A model generated the notes under the pieces. It ran no database searches and was not told the origin of the DNA. It saw only the letters and a program-made list of their open reading frames with translations. The position numbers were made by a program, and so were the translations under genes. This document shows, piece after piece, positions 48,117 to 56,906 of a DNA stretch of 64,000 nt. How positions within the stretch are numbered: position 1 is the first letter of the stretch; the number at the start of each line of letters is the position of its first letter. Source of the stretch: Bradyrhizobium sp. SZCCT0153 (GTDB taxonomy: Bacteria > Pseudomonadota > Alphaproteobacteria > Rhizobiales > Xanthobacteraceae); NCBI RefSeq assembly GCF_018129995.1, contig NZ_JAFCKS010000005.1, positions 62,001 through 126,000 of the forward strand. The letters run 5' to 3'.

Positions 48117-48923
48117 GTGACTGACTATCGCAAGCTCTTCGACCTCACCGGCAAGTCGGCCGTGGTGCTAGGTGCCGCCTCGGGCATCGGCAAATCGTCG
48201 GCCGAGGCGCTGGCCGGGCTCGGTGCCCGCGTTGTTTGCGCCGATCGCGCCCTTGACGCGGCGGAGGCGACCGCCGCCGGCATTCGTGAGAAGGGCGGCT
48301 GGGCCGAGGCCGCTGCGTGCGACGCCGCGAGCGCCACGGAGGTCAATGCGCTGGCCAGGACCGTGATGCAGAAATTCTCGCGGCTCGACATCGCCGTGAC
48401 GACGCCGGGGCTCAACATCCGCAAGACCATCCTCGACTACACCGAGGAGGATCTCGACCGCGTGCTCAACCTCAACGTCAAGGGCACGGTCTGGTTCTTC
48501 CAGGCCTTCGGCCGCATCATGGTCGAGCAGAAGGGCGGCAGCATCATCGCCTGCTCCTCGGTGCGCGCCGTGACCATCGAGCCGGGCCTGGGCGTCTACG
48601 GTTCGACCAAGGCGGCGATCGGCCTGCTGGTGAAGGGCTTCGCCTCCGAGGTCGGCCACGCCGGCGTGCGCGTGAATGCGATCGCGCCGAGCATTGCCGA
48701 GACCGCGCTGACCGGTCCGTTCAAGCAGCGTCCCGACATCTACAATCTCTACGCCGGCCACACCGTGTTCAACCGCTGGAGCAGCGCCGACGAGGTCGCC
48801 ACCGCGGTGGCTTATCTCGCTTCGGATGCCGCAAGCTATGTCAGCGGCAGCACACTGTTCGTCGATGGCGGCTGGACCGCGGTCGACGGTCCGCCGACCG
48901 GCCTGACCCAGTTGCACAAATAA
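48117..48923 (+). CDS. SDR-family oxidoreductase of the TRAP operon
   Basis: The 268-residue protein has the cofactor loop LGAASGIGKSSAEAL, a Ser in IIACSSVRA, and Y-x3-K in GVYGSTKAAIG. The common NAG motif is replaced by TTPGLNI. The ending SGSTLFVDGGWTAVDG is typical of classical SDRs. It probably oxidises the imported hydroxy acid or a related alcohol. The start is GTG 48117. A convergent gene ends 11 bp after its stop. Confidence 0.9.
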   Translation: MTDYRKLFDLTGKSAVVLGAASGIGKSSAEALAGLGARVVCADRALDAAEATAAGIREKGGWAEAAACDAASATEVNALARTVMQKFSRLDIAVTTPGLNIRKTILDYTEEDLDRVLNLNVKGTVWFFQAFGRIMVEQKGGSIIACSSVRAVTIEPGLGVYGSTKAAIGLLVKGFASEVGHAGVRVNAIAPSIAETALTGPFKQRPDIYNLYAGHTVFNRWSSADEVATAVAYLASDAASYVSGSTLFVDGGWTAVDGPPTGLTQLHK

Positions 48924-48934
48924 GGGCTCGGCAT

Positions 48935-49633
48935 CTAGCCGGCGAAGCCTGCGCGCTGGCGTTGCTCCTTCCGGTCTGCGCCGGTCAGCAGCGCGATCAG
49001 CGCGGCGGCCTCTTGCGGATGCGCGGCCCGTGTGGTCACGCCGGCCGTGTACATCGTCACGAGTTCGCAGCCCGGCGGCAGCGACCCCGACAGCGCGATG
49101 CCCTCGGTCGCGATGATCTCGGTCGCCTGCGTGCAGCCGATCGGACGCATCGCGGCGGACGCCGCAAGCTCGCGCATCGCGGTCGCGCCGTTCGGAAAGA
49201 TCTTGAGGCGCGAGGCGACCTCATAGGCGATGCCGAGCCTATCCAGCACCTTTGCGACGTGCTGTCCCGCGGTCGAGGCCTTTGTGTCCGGGACGTAGAT
49301 CGCGTCGGCGCCGCGCAACACCTCGCGCAAATCGCTCCCGGTCTTCGCGTTCACCTTGGGATCGCGGCTGCGGACCGCAAGTGCGGTCTCGACCCTGCCG
49401 ACATCCGCGATCGAAGAGGGGCTGACGAGCTTCTCCTCGGCGAGCTTTGCGAGCAGCGCCTGCGTCAGGATCACGAGATCGGCCGGCGTTGCCGCGCGCA
49501 GCTTGTCCGCCATCACGCCGACCGCGCCGAACTCGCCGTCGACGCCGAAGCCGGTTTGTGCCTTGAAGGCCTCCGCGAGGCCGCGCACCAGCCCTTGCGC
49601 CGCGCCTCCGCTCAGGATGTTCACTGTCGTCAC
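48935..49633 (-). CDS. ModA-like substrate-binding protein lacking a signal peptide
   Basis: The 232-residue protein resembles molybdate/tungstate-type binding proteins: NILSGGAAQGLVRGLAEAFKAQTGFGVDGEFGAVGVMADKLRAATPADLVILT, then IADVGRVETALAVRSRDPKVN and GCTQATEIIA. It starts directly with the first strand (MTTVNILSGG) and has no export signal, so it is probably cytoplasmic. GTG 49633 overlaps the stop of the molybdenum hydroxylase large subunit (GTGA), implying coupled synthesis. It may bind molybdate or a cofactor intermediate for enzyme maturation, or a small oxyanion substrate. That role is inference. Confidence 0.75.
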   Translation of the reverse strand: MTTVNILSGGAAQGLVRGLAEAFKAQTGFGVDGEFGAVGVMADKLRAATPADLVILTQALLAKLAEEKLVSPSSIADVGRVETALAVRSRDPKVNAKTGSDLREVLRGADAIYVPDTKASTAGQHVAKVLDRLGIAYEVASRLKIFPNGATAMRELAASAAMRPIGCTQATEIIATEGIALSGSLPPGCELVTMYTAGVTTRAAHPQEAAALIALLTGADRKEQRQRAGFAG

Positions 49634-51759
49634 GATGCGAGCTCCATGGCTGCGATGATCCTGTCGCGGGTGATCGGCAGGTCGCGTACGCGCACACCGA
49701 GGCAATCGGCGACGGCGTTCGCGATCGCCGCGGTGACCGGGCCGTGGGCGGCTTCGCCGGCGCCGACGGGCTCGATCTCCGGCCGCTGGATGACCTCGAC
49801 ATCCACGGCCGGCACTTCGCTGAAGGTCAGGATCGGATAGTCCGGCCAGGACGTCGATGTGATGCGCGTCCGGTCGAAGCGGACGCGCTCCTTCAGCACC
49901 CAGCTCGTCGCCTGGATCGCGCCGCCCTCGATCTGGTTGACGACGCCGTCCGGATTGATGGCCTCGCCGACATCGACCGCAAGCGTCAGCTGATTGACGC
50001 GGATGTCGCCTGCGCCCTCGACCTCGGCAATTGCGGCGCAATAGGCGCCGGTGTTCTTGTAGCGGGCGAAGCCGACGCCGTGACCGATTCCGGTTCGCTT
50101 CTGCGGCTTCCACGCGGCACGTCGCGCCGCGGTCCGGATAACGTCCTTTGCTCTTTCGTCGCGCAGATGGCGCAGGCGGAACGCGATCGGGTCCTCGCCG
50201 CGCAGGGCGGCGATCTCGTCGAGCAGGGACTCGATGGCGAACACATTGCCTTGCGCGCCGAGTGTCCGCAGCGCCGACGTGCGCACCGGCATGGTCAGAA
50301 GCCGATGGCTCGTGATCGTCCACGCCGGGAGCTCGTAGAGCGGAACGGAATTGCGGTCTCCGCCGCCGCCGTTGGCGGCGGCCGGATTCGTCGAGATCAT
50401 GCGCGGGTAGGGAGGCGCAATCTCGGTTGCGGCAAGCAGCGCAGGCTGGGCAGCACGCCCGGGCCGCGCCGCGTGGCCGTTGCTCCAGATCGCATGGCGC
50501 CAGCCGACGATCTCGTTGCCCGCGTCGAGGTCGGCCTCGATCTCGATGGCCATGGCCGCGCCGAACGGCGCGTGGGACATCTCGTCATGGCGCGACCACT
50601 GCACCCGGACCGGACGGCCGCCCGCGACTTTCGCCAGCAGCACGGCATCGAGCGCGACGTCATCGGCCGCGTTGTGCCCGTAACAGCCGGCGCCTTCCAT
50701 GTGCTCGACGACGATGCTCTCGGCAGGCAGCTTGAGCACGATCGCCAGATCGGCGCGCAGCAAATAGACACCCTGGCTGTGGGTCCAGACATGGACGCGA
50801 TTCCCGTCCCAGCGCGCCATCGCGCAGGACGGCGCGATCGAGCCATGTGCGATGTAGGGGCGGGTGTATTGTCGGCGGAGGGTGCGGACGTGTTCGGTCG
50901 CCGCCGCCGCCCTGGTGTCGATGACGGTCGTCTCGACCGGCTGGCTCTTCAGGAATCCCGCCAGGTCGTCTTCATCCGGCAATGGCTCGCCGGCCGACCA
51001 GGTCGCGCCCTTGCGCAGGGCTTTCAGCGCGGCTTCCGCCGCCGGCTCGCTGTCGGCGACCACGCCGGCAAAGCCGCCGTCGCGAGCAACGGCGATGAGG
51101 CCGGGGACGGCGCGCACAGCCGCTTCGTCGAGCGCGAGCAGTCTGGCGCCCGAGACGTCCGGCCGCAGCACGCGTCCGTGCAGTTGGTCCGGCAGCGCGC
51201 GGTCATGGATGAAGCGCGGCCGCGCGAACACCTTGTCGGGAATGTCGACACGCTGGACCGAATGTCCGGCGACGGTGCGCTTGGCGACGGTCTTCGCCAC
51301 GGCGCCTGTGATGGCGTCGTGGTCGAGCGAGACGTCGCCGGCCAGCTCCCAATAGCTGGTCCTGACATTGCCGGGGCCCGAGATCGTGCCGTCATCGATA
51401 CCAAGCAGCGGTGCATCGACGCCGAGACGTTCCGATGCAGCAGTGAGGAAGCGCTGGCGCACCTCGGCGCAGGCGTGGCGCAGGGCGCGGCCGGATTGCT
51501 GGACGGAGAGGCTGCCGGAGGTGACGCCCTCGTTCGGACTGGTCGCCGTCGAGGCGCGGATCATCTCGACCCGGGAGATATCGACGTCGAGCTCGTCCGC
51601 GGCGATCTGCGCCAGCGCCGTGACGATGCCCTGGCCGATCTCGACCTTGCCGGGCGAGATGGCGACACGGCCTTCGCCGGTGAACCGCACCCAGGACGAC
51701 AGTCTTGGATTGGCGGCAAGGCTGACCGGTAGTTTCGGGGCAGGGGACGGCGCACTCAT
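49630..51759 (-). CDS. Molybdenum hydroxylase large subunit (xanthine-dehydrogenase family, IorB/NicB type)
   Basis: The 709-residue protein binds the molybdopterin cofactor. It begins RFTGEGRVAISPGKVEIGQGIVTALAQIAADELDVD and carries HMEGAGCYGHNAADDVALDAVLLA, RTLGAQGNVFAIESLLDEIAA and GAGEAAHGPVTAAIANAVAD near the C terminus (the last contains the catalytic Glu of the family). There is no FAD subunit, as in isoquinoline or nicotinate hydroxylases that pass electrons to a cytochrome or other acceptor. ATG 51759 overlaps the small-subunit stop (ATGA). Substrates of the family are N-heterocycles and aldehydes. The substrate here is unknown. Confidence 0.9.
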   Translation of the reverse strand: MSAPSPAPKLPVSLAANPRLSSWVRFTGEGRVAISPGKVEIGQGIVTALAQIAADELDVDISRVEMIRASTATSPNEGVTSGSLSVQQSGRALRHACAEVRQRFLTAASERLGVDAPLLGIDDGTISGPGNVRTSYWELAGDVSLDHDAITGAVAKTVAKRTVAGHSVQRVDIPDKVFARPRFIHDRALPDQLHGRVLRPDVSGARLLALDEAAVRAVPGLIAVARDGGFAGVVADSEPAAEAALKALRKGATWSAGEPLPDEDDLAGFLKSQPVETTVIDTRAAAATEHVRTLRRQYTRPYIAHGSIAPSCAMARWDGNRVHVWTHSQGVYLLRADLAIVLKLPAESIVVEHMEGAGCYGHNAADDVALDAVLLAKVAGGRPVRVQWSRHDEMSHAPFGAAMAIEIEADLDAGNEIVGWRHAIWSNGHAARPGRAAQPALLAATEIAPPYPRMISTNPAAANGGGGDRNSVPLYELPAWTITSHRLLTMPVRTSALRTLGAQGNVFAIESLLDEIAALRGEDPIAFRLRHLRDERAKDVIRTAARRAAWKPQKRTGIGHGVGFARYKNTGAYCAAIAEVEGAGDIRVNQLTLAVDVGEAINPDGVVNQIEGGAIQATSWVLKERVRFDRTRITSTSWPDYPILTFSEVPAVDVEVIQRPEIEPVGAGEAAHGPVTAAIANAVADCLGVRVRDLPITRDRIIAAMELAS

Positions 51760-52226
51760 GACGTCGCCATCTCCGAGGCCGCGCGCAGCACGGCGCGGAC
51801 CATGCGGTTGTGCGATCCGCAGCGGCAAAGATTACGGTCCAGCGCCGCCTTGACCTCGGCCTCCGTCGGCGACGGACTGCGCTTCAGCAGCGCTGCCGCA
51901 CTGATCAGGATCCCCGAGACGCAATAGCCGCATTGCATCGCCTGTTCGGTGATGAAGGCGCGTTGCAGCGGATGCGGTTGCCCCGCCGTGCCGAGGCCTT
52001 CGACCGTGACGACATCCTTGTCCGCGACCGACCACATCGGCATGTCGCAGGAGGCCATCGCGTGGCCTCCGACCATGACGTAACAGGCGCCGCATTCACC
52101 GGCCCCGCAGCCGAAATGCGCGCCTGTGATGCCGAGCCGGCCGCGCAGCACGTCGAGCAGCGTCAGATCCGGATCGCCATCCACGGACGTGGCCGTGCCG
52201 TTGAGCTGGAATTGAATCGTGGGCAT
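51756..52226 (-). CDS. Molybdenum hydroxylase small [2Fe-2S] subunit (IorA/NicA type)
   Basis: The 156-residue protein carries two [2Fe-2S] clusters. The plant-ferredoxin-like site has C40, C45, C48 and C60 (GCGAGECGACY...SC), and the second has C99, C102, C134 and C136 (CGYC...CRC). It relays electrons from the Mo site. It is upstream of and overlaps the large-subunit gene. A Bug-type binding protein lies 15 bp upstream on the same strand, so the four genes may be one transcript. Confidence 0.95.
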   Translation of the reverse strand: MPTIQFQLNGTATSVDGDPDLTLLDVLRGRLGITGAHFGCGAGECGACYVMVGGHAMASCDMPMWSVADKDVVTVEGLGTAGQPHPLQRAFITEQAMQCGYCVSGILISAAALLKRSPSPTEAEVKAALDRNLCRCGSHNRMVRAVLRAASEMATS

Positions 52227-52241
52227 TGTCGGTCCGCGATC

Positions 52242-53216
52242 TCAGGACTTGTCGAACTTCTTGACGACGTCGGCCCATTTCTCGATATCGCCGCGCAGGA
52301 ACTTGTCGAACTCCGTCGGCGTCATCGACATGGGCACGGCACCCTGCTCAGTCCATAGCTTGACGATGTCGGGCCGCTTCACCATTGCGTTCACGGCGGC
52401 GTTCAGCTTGTCGATGATTGGCTTCGGCGTGCCGGTCGGTGCCATCAGGCCAAGCCAGATCGTCGCCTCGTAGCCGGGTACGCCGCCCTCGATCGCGGTC
52501 GGCACGCTTTGCAGTACCGCAGAGCGCTGCTTGCCGGTGGTGGCGAGGGCGCGGACCTGGTTCTCGGCGATGTTCGGCGCCATCGCCGGCACCGCGTCGA
52601 TCATCATCTGCACCTGCCCGCCGATCACGCCGCTGCGCGCCTCGCCGCTGTTGCGGTAGGGCACGTGGACCAGGTTGATGCCCGCCATCGCTTTGAACAG
52701 CTCGCCGGCCATGTGATAGGGCGTGCCCTGGCCGGAGGAGGCGTAGTTCAGTTTGCCCGGCTGCGCCTTGGCGAGCGCGATGAACTCCTGCAGCGTCTTC
52801 GCCGGAACCTGCGGGTTCACCACGATGACGAGATCGGAATAGTTCACCGGCGCGATCGGTGCGAGGTCGCGCATCAGCTCGTATTTGCGTTGGTCCGGCG
52901 TCAGCAGCGATTCGTTCGCGGTCTGGGTGTTGGACATCATGAGCAGCGTGTAGCCGTCGGCCGGCGACTTCGCCGCTTCGACCGTGCCGATGACCCCGCC
53001 CGCGCCGGTGCGGTTCTCGATCACGAAGGGCTGGCCAAAGCTCTCCTGGAGCACGTTGCCGATCAGCCGGGCGGCGACATCGGCCGGCCCGCCGGCGCCG
53101 AAGGGCACGACGATCCGCACCGTGTGGGTGGGATAGTCCTGCGCCAGGGACGGAGCTGCGGGAAATGTGGTGAGCAGACCGGCGGCCAGCGCCAGCATGA
53201 GTTGTCGGGCCGTCAC
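52242..53216 (-). CDS. Bug-family (tripartite tricarboxylate transporter) binding protein
   Basis: The 324-residue protein has a signal peptide (MTARQLMLALAAGLLTTFPAAPSLA-QD). The Bug signature follows: RIVVPFGAGGPADVAARLIGNVLQESFGQPFVIENRTGAGGVIGTVEAAKSPADGYTLLM. Such proteins bind carboxylates in the periplasm, often without nearby TctA/TctB genes, as here. The start is GTG 53216 with GGGAGGTG upstream. Being first in the hydroxylase operon, it may deliver or sense the hydroxylase substrate. Confidence 0.92.
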   Translation of the reverse strand: MTARQLMLALAAGLLTTFPAAPSLAQDYPTHTVRIVVPFGAGGPADVAARLIGNVLQESFGQPFVIENRTGAGGVIGTVEAAKSPADGYTLLMMSNTQTANESLLTPDQRKYELMRDLAPIAPVNYSDLVIVVNPQVPAKTLQEFIALAKAQPGKLNYASSGQGTPYHMAGELFKAMAGINLVHVPYRNSGEARSGVIGGQVQMMIDAVPAMAPNIAENQVRALATTGKQRSAVLQSVPTAIEGGVPGYEATIWLGLMAPTGTPKPIIDKLNAAVNAMVKRPDIVKLWTEQGAVPMSMTPTEFDKFLRGDIEKWADVVKKFDKS

Positions 53217-53392
53217 ACCCACCTCCCTGATATCGTTCTTGTTGGCCGGCACTGTAGCGGCAGGGGATGCGGACTGTCGACGCCTCACTTGGCCGATCGT
53301 GCCGGGAATATCGGGCCGGTTTCGGTGTGACCGGGCCGTATTTCGCGGCCGCGGCAGGAACCCGCGTCGCATGTGGTTTGAGCAAATCGCAT

Positions 53393-53414
53393 GGGCATTG
53401 CCGGATAAATGCCC
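53393..53414 (+). other. Stem-loop in the leader of the molybdopterin oxidoreductase
   Basis: GGGCATT-GCCGGATA-AATGCCC forms a 7-bp stem and would hide the ATG at 53409. This supports the downstream start at 53451 and may affect translation. Confidence 0.4.
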
Positions 53415-53450
53415 TCGGCGGACCGGTATTTTGGTGTTACGAAATCGGGC

Positions 53451-55541
53451 ATGAACCAGCACGCCAAGATCGAAATCCGCCATTCGACCTGTCCGCATGA
53501 TTGCCCGTCGGCCTGCGCCCTCGATGTCGAGGTGGTCGAAGGCCGCAGCATCGGCCGCGTTCGCGGTTCGAAGAAGCAGACCTATACGGCCGGCGTCGTC
53601 TGCGCCAAGGTCGCCCGCTATGCCGAGCGCATCCATCACCCCGAGCGGCTGATCTATCCGATGCGCCGCACCGGGCCGAAGGGCTCCGGGCAGTTCGTGC
53701 GGATCTCCTGGGACGAGGCGCTCGACGAGATCGCCAACCGCTTCAATCAGGCCGAGCGCGAGTTCGGCGCGGAATCGATCTGGCCCTATTACTACGCCGG
53801 GACGATGGGGCTGGTGATGCGCGACGGCCTCAACCGCCTCACGCATGTGAAGAAATACTCGCGCTTCTATCAGACCATCTGCGCCAATGTCGGGCGCATC
53901 GGCTTTGCGATCGGCACCGGCAAGATCGCCGGCGTCGATCCGCGCGAGATGGCAGTGTCCGATCTCGTGGTGATCTGGGGCACCAATCCCGTCAACACGC
54001 AGGTCAACGTGATGACGCACGCCGCCCGTGCGCGCAAGGAGCGCGGCGCGAAAATCGCGGCGGTCGACATCTACGACAACGAGACCATGAAGCAGGCGGA
54101 CATCAAGATCCTCCTGCGTCCCGGCACCGACGGTGCCTTTGCCTGCGGCGTGATGCATGTCCTGTTCCGCGACGGCCATGCCGACCGCGCCTACATGGAC
54201 AAATACACCGATTGCCCCGCCGAGCTCGAGGCGCATCTGAAGACCCGGACGCCGGAATGGGCCTCCGCGATCACAGGCGTGCCGGTGTCCGAGATCGAGG
54301 CGTTTGCCAAACTGGTCGGCGAGACCCAGCGGACCTTCTTCCGGCTCGGCTACGGTTTCACCCGCTCGCGCAACGGCGCGACGCAGATGCATGCGGCACT
54401 CTGCATTCCCGCGGTGACCGGGGCCTGGCAATATGAAGGCGGCGGCGCCTTCTTCAACAATTACGCGTTGTGGCACTTCGACGAATCGCTCATCGAAGCC
54501 CACGACGCGATCGACCAGACCACGCGCGCGCTCGACCAGTCGCAGATCGGCCGCATCCTTACCGGCGATGCCGAGGCCCTGCTCGGAAAGGGGCCGGTCA
54601 AGGCGATGCTGATCCAGAACACCAACCCGATGACGGTGGCGCCGGAGCAGGCGCTGGTGCGGCAGGGATTCGCGCGCGAGGATCTGTTCGTCGCGGTGCA
54701 CGAGCAATTCATGACCGAGACGGCGCAGATGGCCAACATCGTGTTGCCGGCGACGATGTTCATGGAGCATGACGATCTCTATTACGGCGGCGGCCACCAG
54801 CACATCTCGGTCGGCCCGAAGCTGATCGACCCGCCCGGCGAGTGCCGCTCCAACCACCAGCTGTTGCAGGCGCTGGCGCCGCGGCTTGACGCGACGCATC
54901 CGGGTTTCGAGCTGACGCCGCGCGAATTGATCGACGCGACGCTGAAGCTCAGCGACCACGGCGACATCGCCGGCCTCGAAGCCGATCTCTGGCGCGACCT
55001 GCAGCCGGACTTCCGCACCTCGCATTATCTCGACGGTTTTGCCCATGCCGACGGGAAATTCCACTTCAGGGCCGACTGGGCGCATCCGCCGTTCGGCCGG
55101 ACGATGGGCGATTTCGACAAGATGCCTTCGTTGCCGGACCATTGGGCGGTGATCGAGCACGCCGACCAGGCTCATCCGTTCAGGCTTGCGACCAGCCCTT
55201 CGCGCAGCTTCCTCAACACCACCTTCAACGAGACGCCGTCCTCGCAGGCGCGCGAGGGCAGGGCGAGCGTGATGATCCATCCCCTCGATGCAGCCTCCCT
55301 CGACATCGCCGACGGCGATGCGGTGACGCTCGGCAACACCCGCGGCGAGACCACGCTGATTGCCACACTGTTCGAGGGCGTGCGGCGCGGCGTGCTGATC
55401 GCGGAATCCGTTCATCCCAACAAGAGCCATATCGGGGATCGCGGCATCAACATGCTGACGGGCGCGGACACCATCGCGCCGATCGGCGGGGCCGCGTTCC
55501 ACGACAACAAGGTGTGGATCAGGAAAGCGGTCGCCGCCTGA
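53451..55541 (+). CDS. Molybdopterin oxidoreductase of the DMSO-reductase superfamily, [4Fe-4S] type
   Basis: The 696-residue protein starts with a [4Fe-4S] site C14-x3-C18-x3-C22-x28-C51 (CPHDCPSAC ... VVCAKVARY). Bis-MGD domains follow: ISWDEALDEIANRFN, LVVIWGTNPVNTQV and IQNTNPMTV. A C-terminal beta domain has NTTFNETPSSQAREGRASVMIHPLDAASLDIADGDAVTL. No Tat signal is visible, so it is probably cytoplasmic. Accessory subunits are absent. Homologues include dissimilatory or assimilatory reductases and hydroxylases; the substrate is unknown. ATG 53451 was chosen over ATG 53409, which lies inside a hairpin (53393-53414). Confidence 0.9.
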   Translation: MNQHAKIEIRHSTCPHDCPSACALDVEVVEGRSIGRVRGSKKQTYTAGVVCAKVARYAERIHHPERLIYPMRRTGPKGSGQFVRISWDEALDEIANRFNQAEREFGAESIWPYYYAGTMGLVMRDGLNRLTHVKKYSRFYQTICANVGRIGFAIGTGKIAGVDPREMAVSDLVVIWGTNPVNTQVNVMTHAARARKERGAKIAAVDIYDNETMKQADIKILLRPGTDGAFACGVMHVLFRDGHADRAYMDKYTDCPAELEAHLKTRTPEWASAITGVPVSEIEAFAKLVGETQRTFFRLGYGFTRSRNGATQMHAALCIPAVTGAWQYEGGGAFFNNYALWHFDESLIEAHDAIDQTTRALDQSQIGRILTGDAEALLGKGPVKAMLIQNTNPMTVAPEQALVRQGFAREDLFVAVHEQFMTETAQMANIVLPATMFMEHDDLYYGGGHQHISVGPKLIDPPGECRSNHQLLQALAPRLDATHPGFELTPRELIDATLKLSDHGDIAGLEADLWRDLQPDFRTSHYLDGFAHADGKFHFRADWAHPPFGRTMGDFDKMPSLPDHWAVIEHADQAHPFRLATSPSRSFLNTTFNETPSSQAREGRASVMIHPLDAASLDIADGDAVTLGNTRGETTLIATLFEGVRRGVLIAESVHPNKSHIGDRGINMLTGADTIAPIGGAAFHDNKVWIRKAVAA

Positions 55542-55669
55542 GCGGGCCTTGATCGCCCGTATATTTGTGTCGAGGCGCTAAAGCGGCGTCTCGCCGCAGA
55601 TTGCCCCTTGCACCTTGCGCCCGCGCTGCCGCAAATGGCAGCAAAACGGAAAGCTAAGGAAGCGGCGTC

Positions 55670-56452
55670 ATGACCGACACAACGAGCGTCATCACCGAGA
55701 AGCGCGGGCAGGCGTTCTGGATCACCATCAACCGGCCGGAGAAGCGCAATGCGCTGAACGGCGACGTGATCGCCGGCATCGGCAAAGGCTATCGCGACGC
55801 GCATGACGACAGGGATGTCCGCGTCATCGTGCTGACGGGCGCGGGCGACAAGGCGTTCTGCGCCGGAGCTGATCTGCAGAACTCCGGCGCGGCCTTCGCG
55901 ATGGATCATTCCAGGCCCAATGTCGACTATGCCGATCTGCTGCGGTTGTCGCAGAACGCGACCAAGCCGGCGATCGCGCGCGTCGGCGGCGTCTGCATGG
56001 CCGGCGGCATGGGCCTGCTGTGCATGACCGACATGGCCGTTGCGGCCGATCACGTCATCTTCGGCCTGCCGGAGGTGAAGGTAGGCGTGTTCCCGATGCA
56101 GGTGTTGAGCCTGCTGCAGTCCATCGCTCCGCCGCGGCTCGTCAACGAATGGGCGCTGACCGGCGAGCCGTTCGACGCGAAGGCGGCGCAGGCAGCTGGC
56201 CTGCTCAACCACGTCGTCCCCGCAGCCGAGCTGGATGCCAAGGTCGACTGGCTGATCGGCCGCATCGTCGACAAATCCCCGACCGCGATCCGCCGCGGCA
56301 AATACGCCATGCGTGCGATCGCCTCGATGTCGTTCGACGAGAGCATCGCCTACACCGAAAGCCAGATCGCGCTGCTCGCGATGACCGAGGACGCCAAGGA
56401 AGGGCTGAAGGCCTTCGGCGAGAAGCGCAAGCCGGTCTGGACGGGTCGGTAA
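55670..56452 (+). CDS. Enoyl-CoA hydratase/isomerase family protein
   Basis: The 260-residue crotonase has AFWITINRPEKRNALNGDVIAGI, oxyanion-hole regions GAGDKAFCAGADLQNSG and GVCMAGGMGLLCMTDMAVAA, and LPEVKVGVFP with the family glutamate. It ends EGLKAFGEKRKPVWTGR. It hydrates or isomerises enoyl-CoA. There is a 128-bp gap after the molybdopterin gene, and GGAAAGCTAAGGAAG provides the ribosome-binding region. The neighbouring GlcG-like gene converges on it. Confidence 0.9.
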   Translation: MTDTTSVITEKRGQAFWITINRPEKRNALNGDVIAGIGKGYRDAHDDRDVRVIVLTGAGDKAFCAGADLQNSGAAFAMDHSRPNVDYADLLRLSQNATKPAIARVGGVCMAGGMGLLCMTDMAVAADHVIFGLPEVKVGVFPMQVLSLLQSIAPPRLVNEWALTGEPFDAKAAQAAGLLNHVVPAAELDAKVDWLIGRIVDKSPTAIRRGKYAMRAIASMSFDESIAYTESQIALLAMTEDAKEGLKAFGEKRKPVWTGR

Positions 56453-56477
56453 GGGGGTTACGACAGGAGCGGCGACC

Positions 56478-56906
56478 TCAGCCCGCGTTGGCCTTCAGCC
56501 CCGCTGCCTGGATGCCGGAGACCGCGCAGGCCTCGTCATTGTCGGACGTGTCGCCGGAAACTCCGACCGCGCCGAGCAAGGTCGTGCCGTCCATGATCAG
56601 CACGCCGCCCGGGACCGGTACCAGCGCGCCCCTGGCGATGGTGTTCACCGCGTCGATGAAATAGGCCTGCTCCTGCGCGCGCTGGAACAGGGCGCGCGAA
56701 CCCATGCCGAGCGCGAGCGCGCCGTAGGCCTTGCCGTGCGCGATCTCGGCGCGCATCAGGCTGGTGCCGTCCTGGGCCGCGGCGATCTTGAGCACGCCGC
56801 GGGCGTCGAGGATGGTGACGACGAGCGGCTTCAGCTTGAGTTCGCCGGCCTTCGCAAAGGCGGCATCGAGGATCTTGCGGGCGGTGTCGAGCGTGAGGTC
56901 AGCCAT
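56478..56906 (-). CDS. glcG: GlcG/HbpS-family protein
   Basis: The 142-residue protein has the GlcG/HbpS fold: LTLDTARKILDAAFAKAGELKLKPLVVTILDARGVLKIAAAQDG, then AYGALALGMGSRAL and GGVLIMDGTTLLGAVGVSGDTSDNDEACAVSGIQAAGL. Members bind haem or are found in glycolate operons with unknown biochemical role. The start overlaps the end of the FAD/Fe-S oxidoreductase by 8 nt. This strongly ties it to that enzyme and supports a glycolate/D-lactate-type function of the pair. Confidence 0.9.
   Translation of the reverse strand: MADLTLDTARKILDAAFAKAGELKLKPLVVTILDARGVLKIAAAQDGTSLMRAEIAHGKAYGALALGMGSRALFQRAQEQAYFIDAVNTIARGALVPVPGGVLIMDGTTLLGAVGVSGDTSDNDEACAVSGIQAAGLKANAG

Noticed and set aside
48317..49840. 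507-codon plus-strand frame across the SDR, ModA-like and hydroxylase genes
   Set aside because: Overlaps three supported genes in other frames or strands and shows no protein motifs.
52242..55502. Very long minus-strand open frame covering the Bug gene and the antisense of the molybdopterin oxidoreductase
   Set aside because: Only the first part (to 53216) has protein features. The rest is an antisense mirror frame typical of high-GC coding DNA, opposite a clear oxidoreductase.
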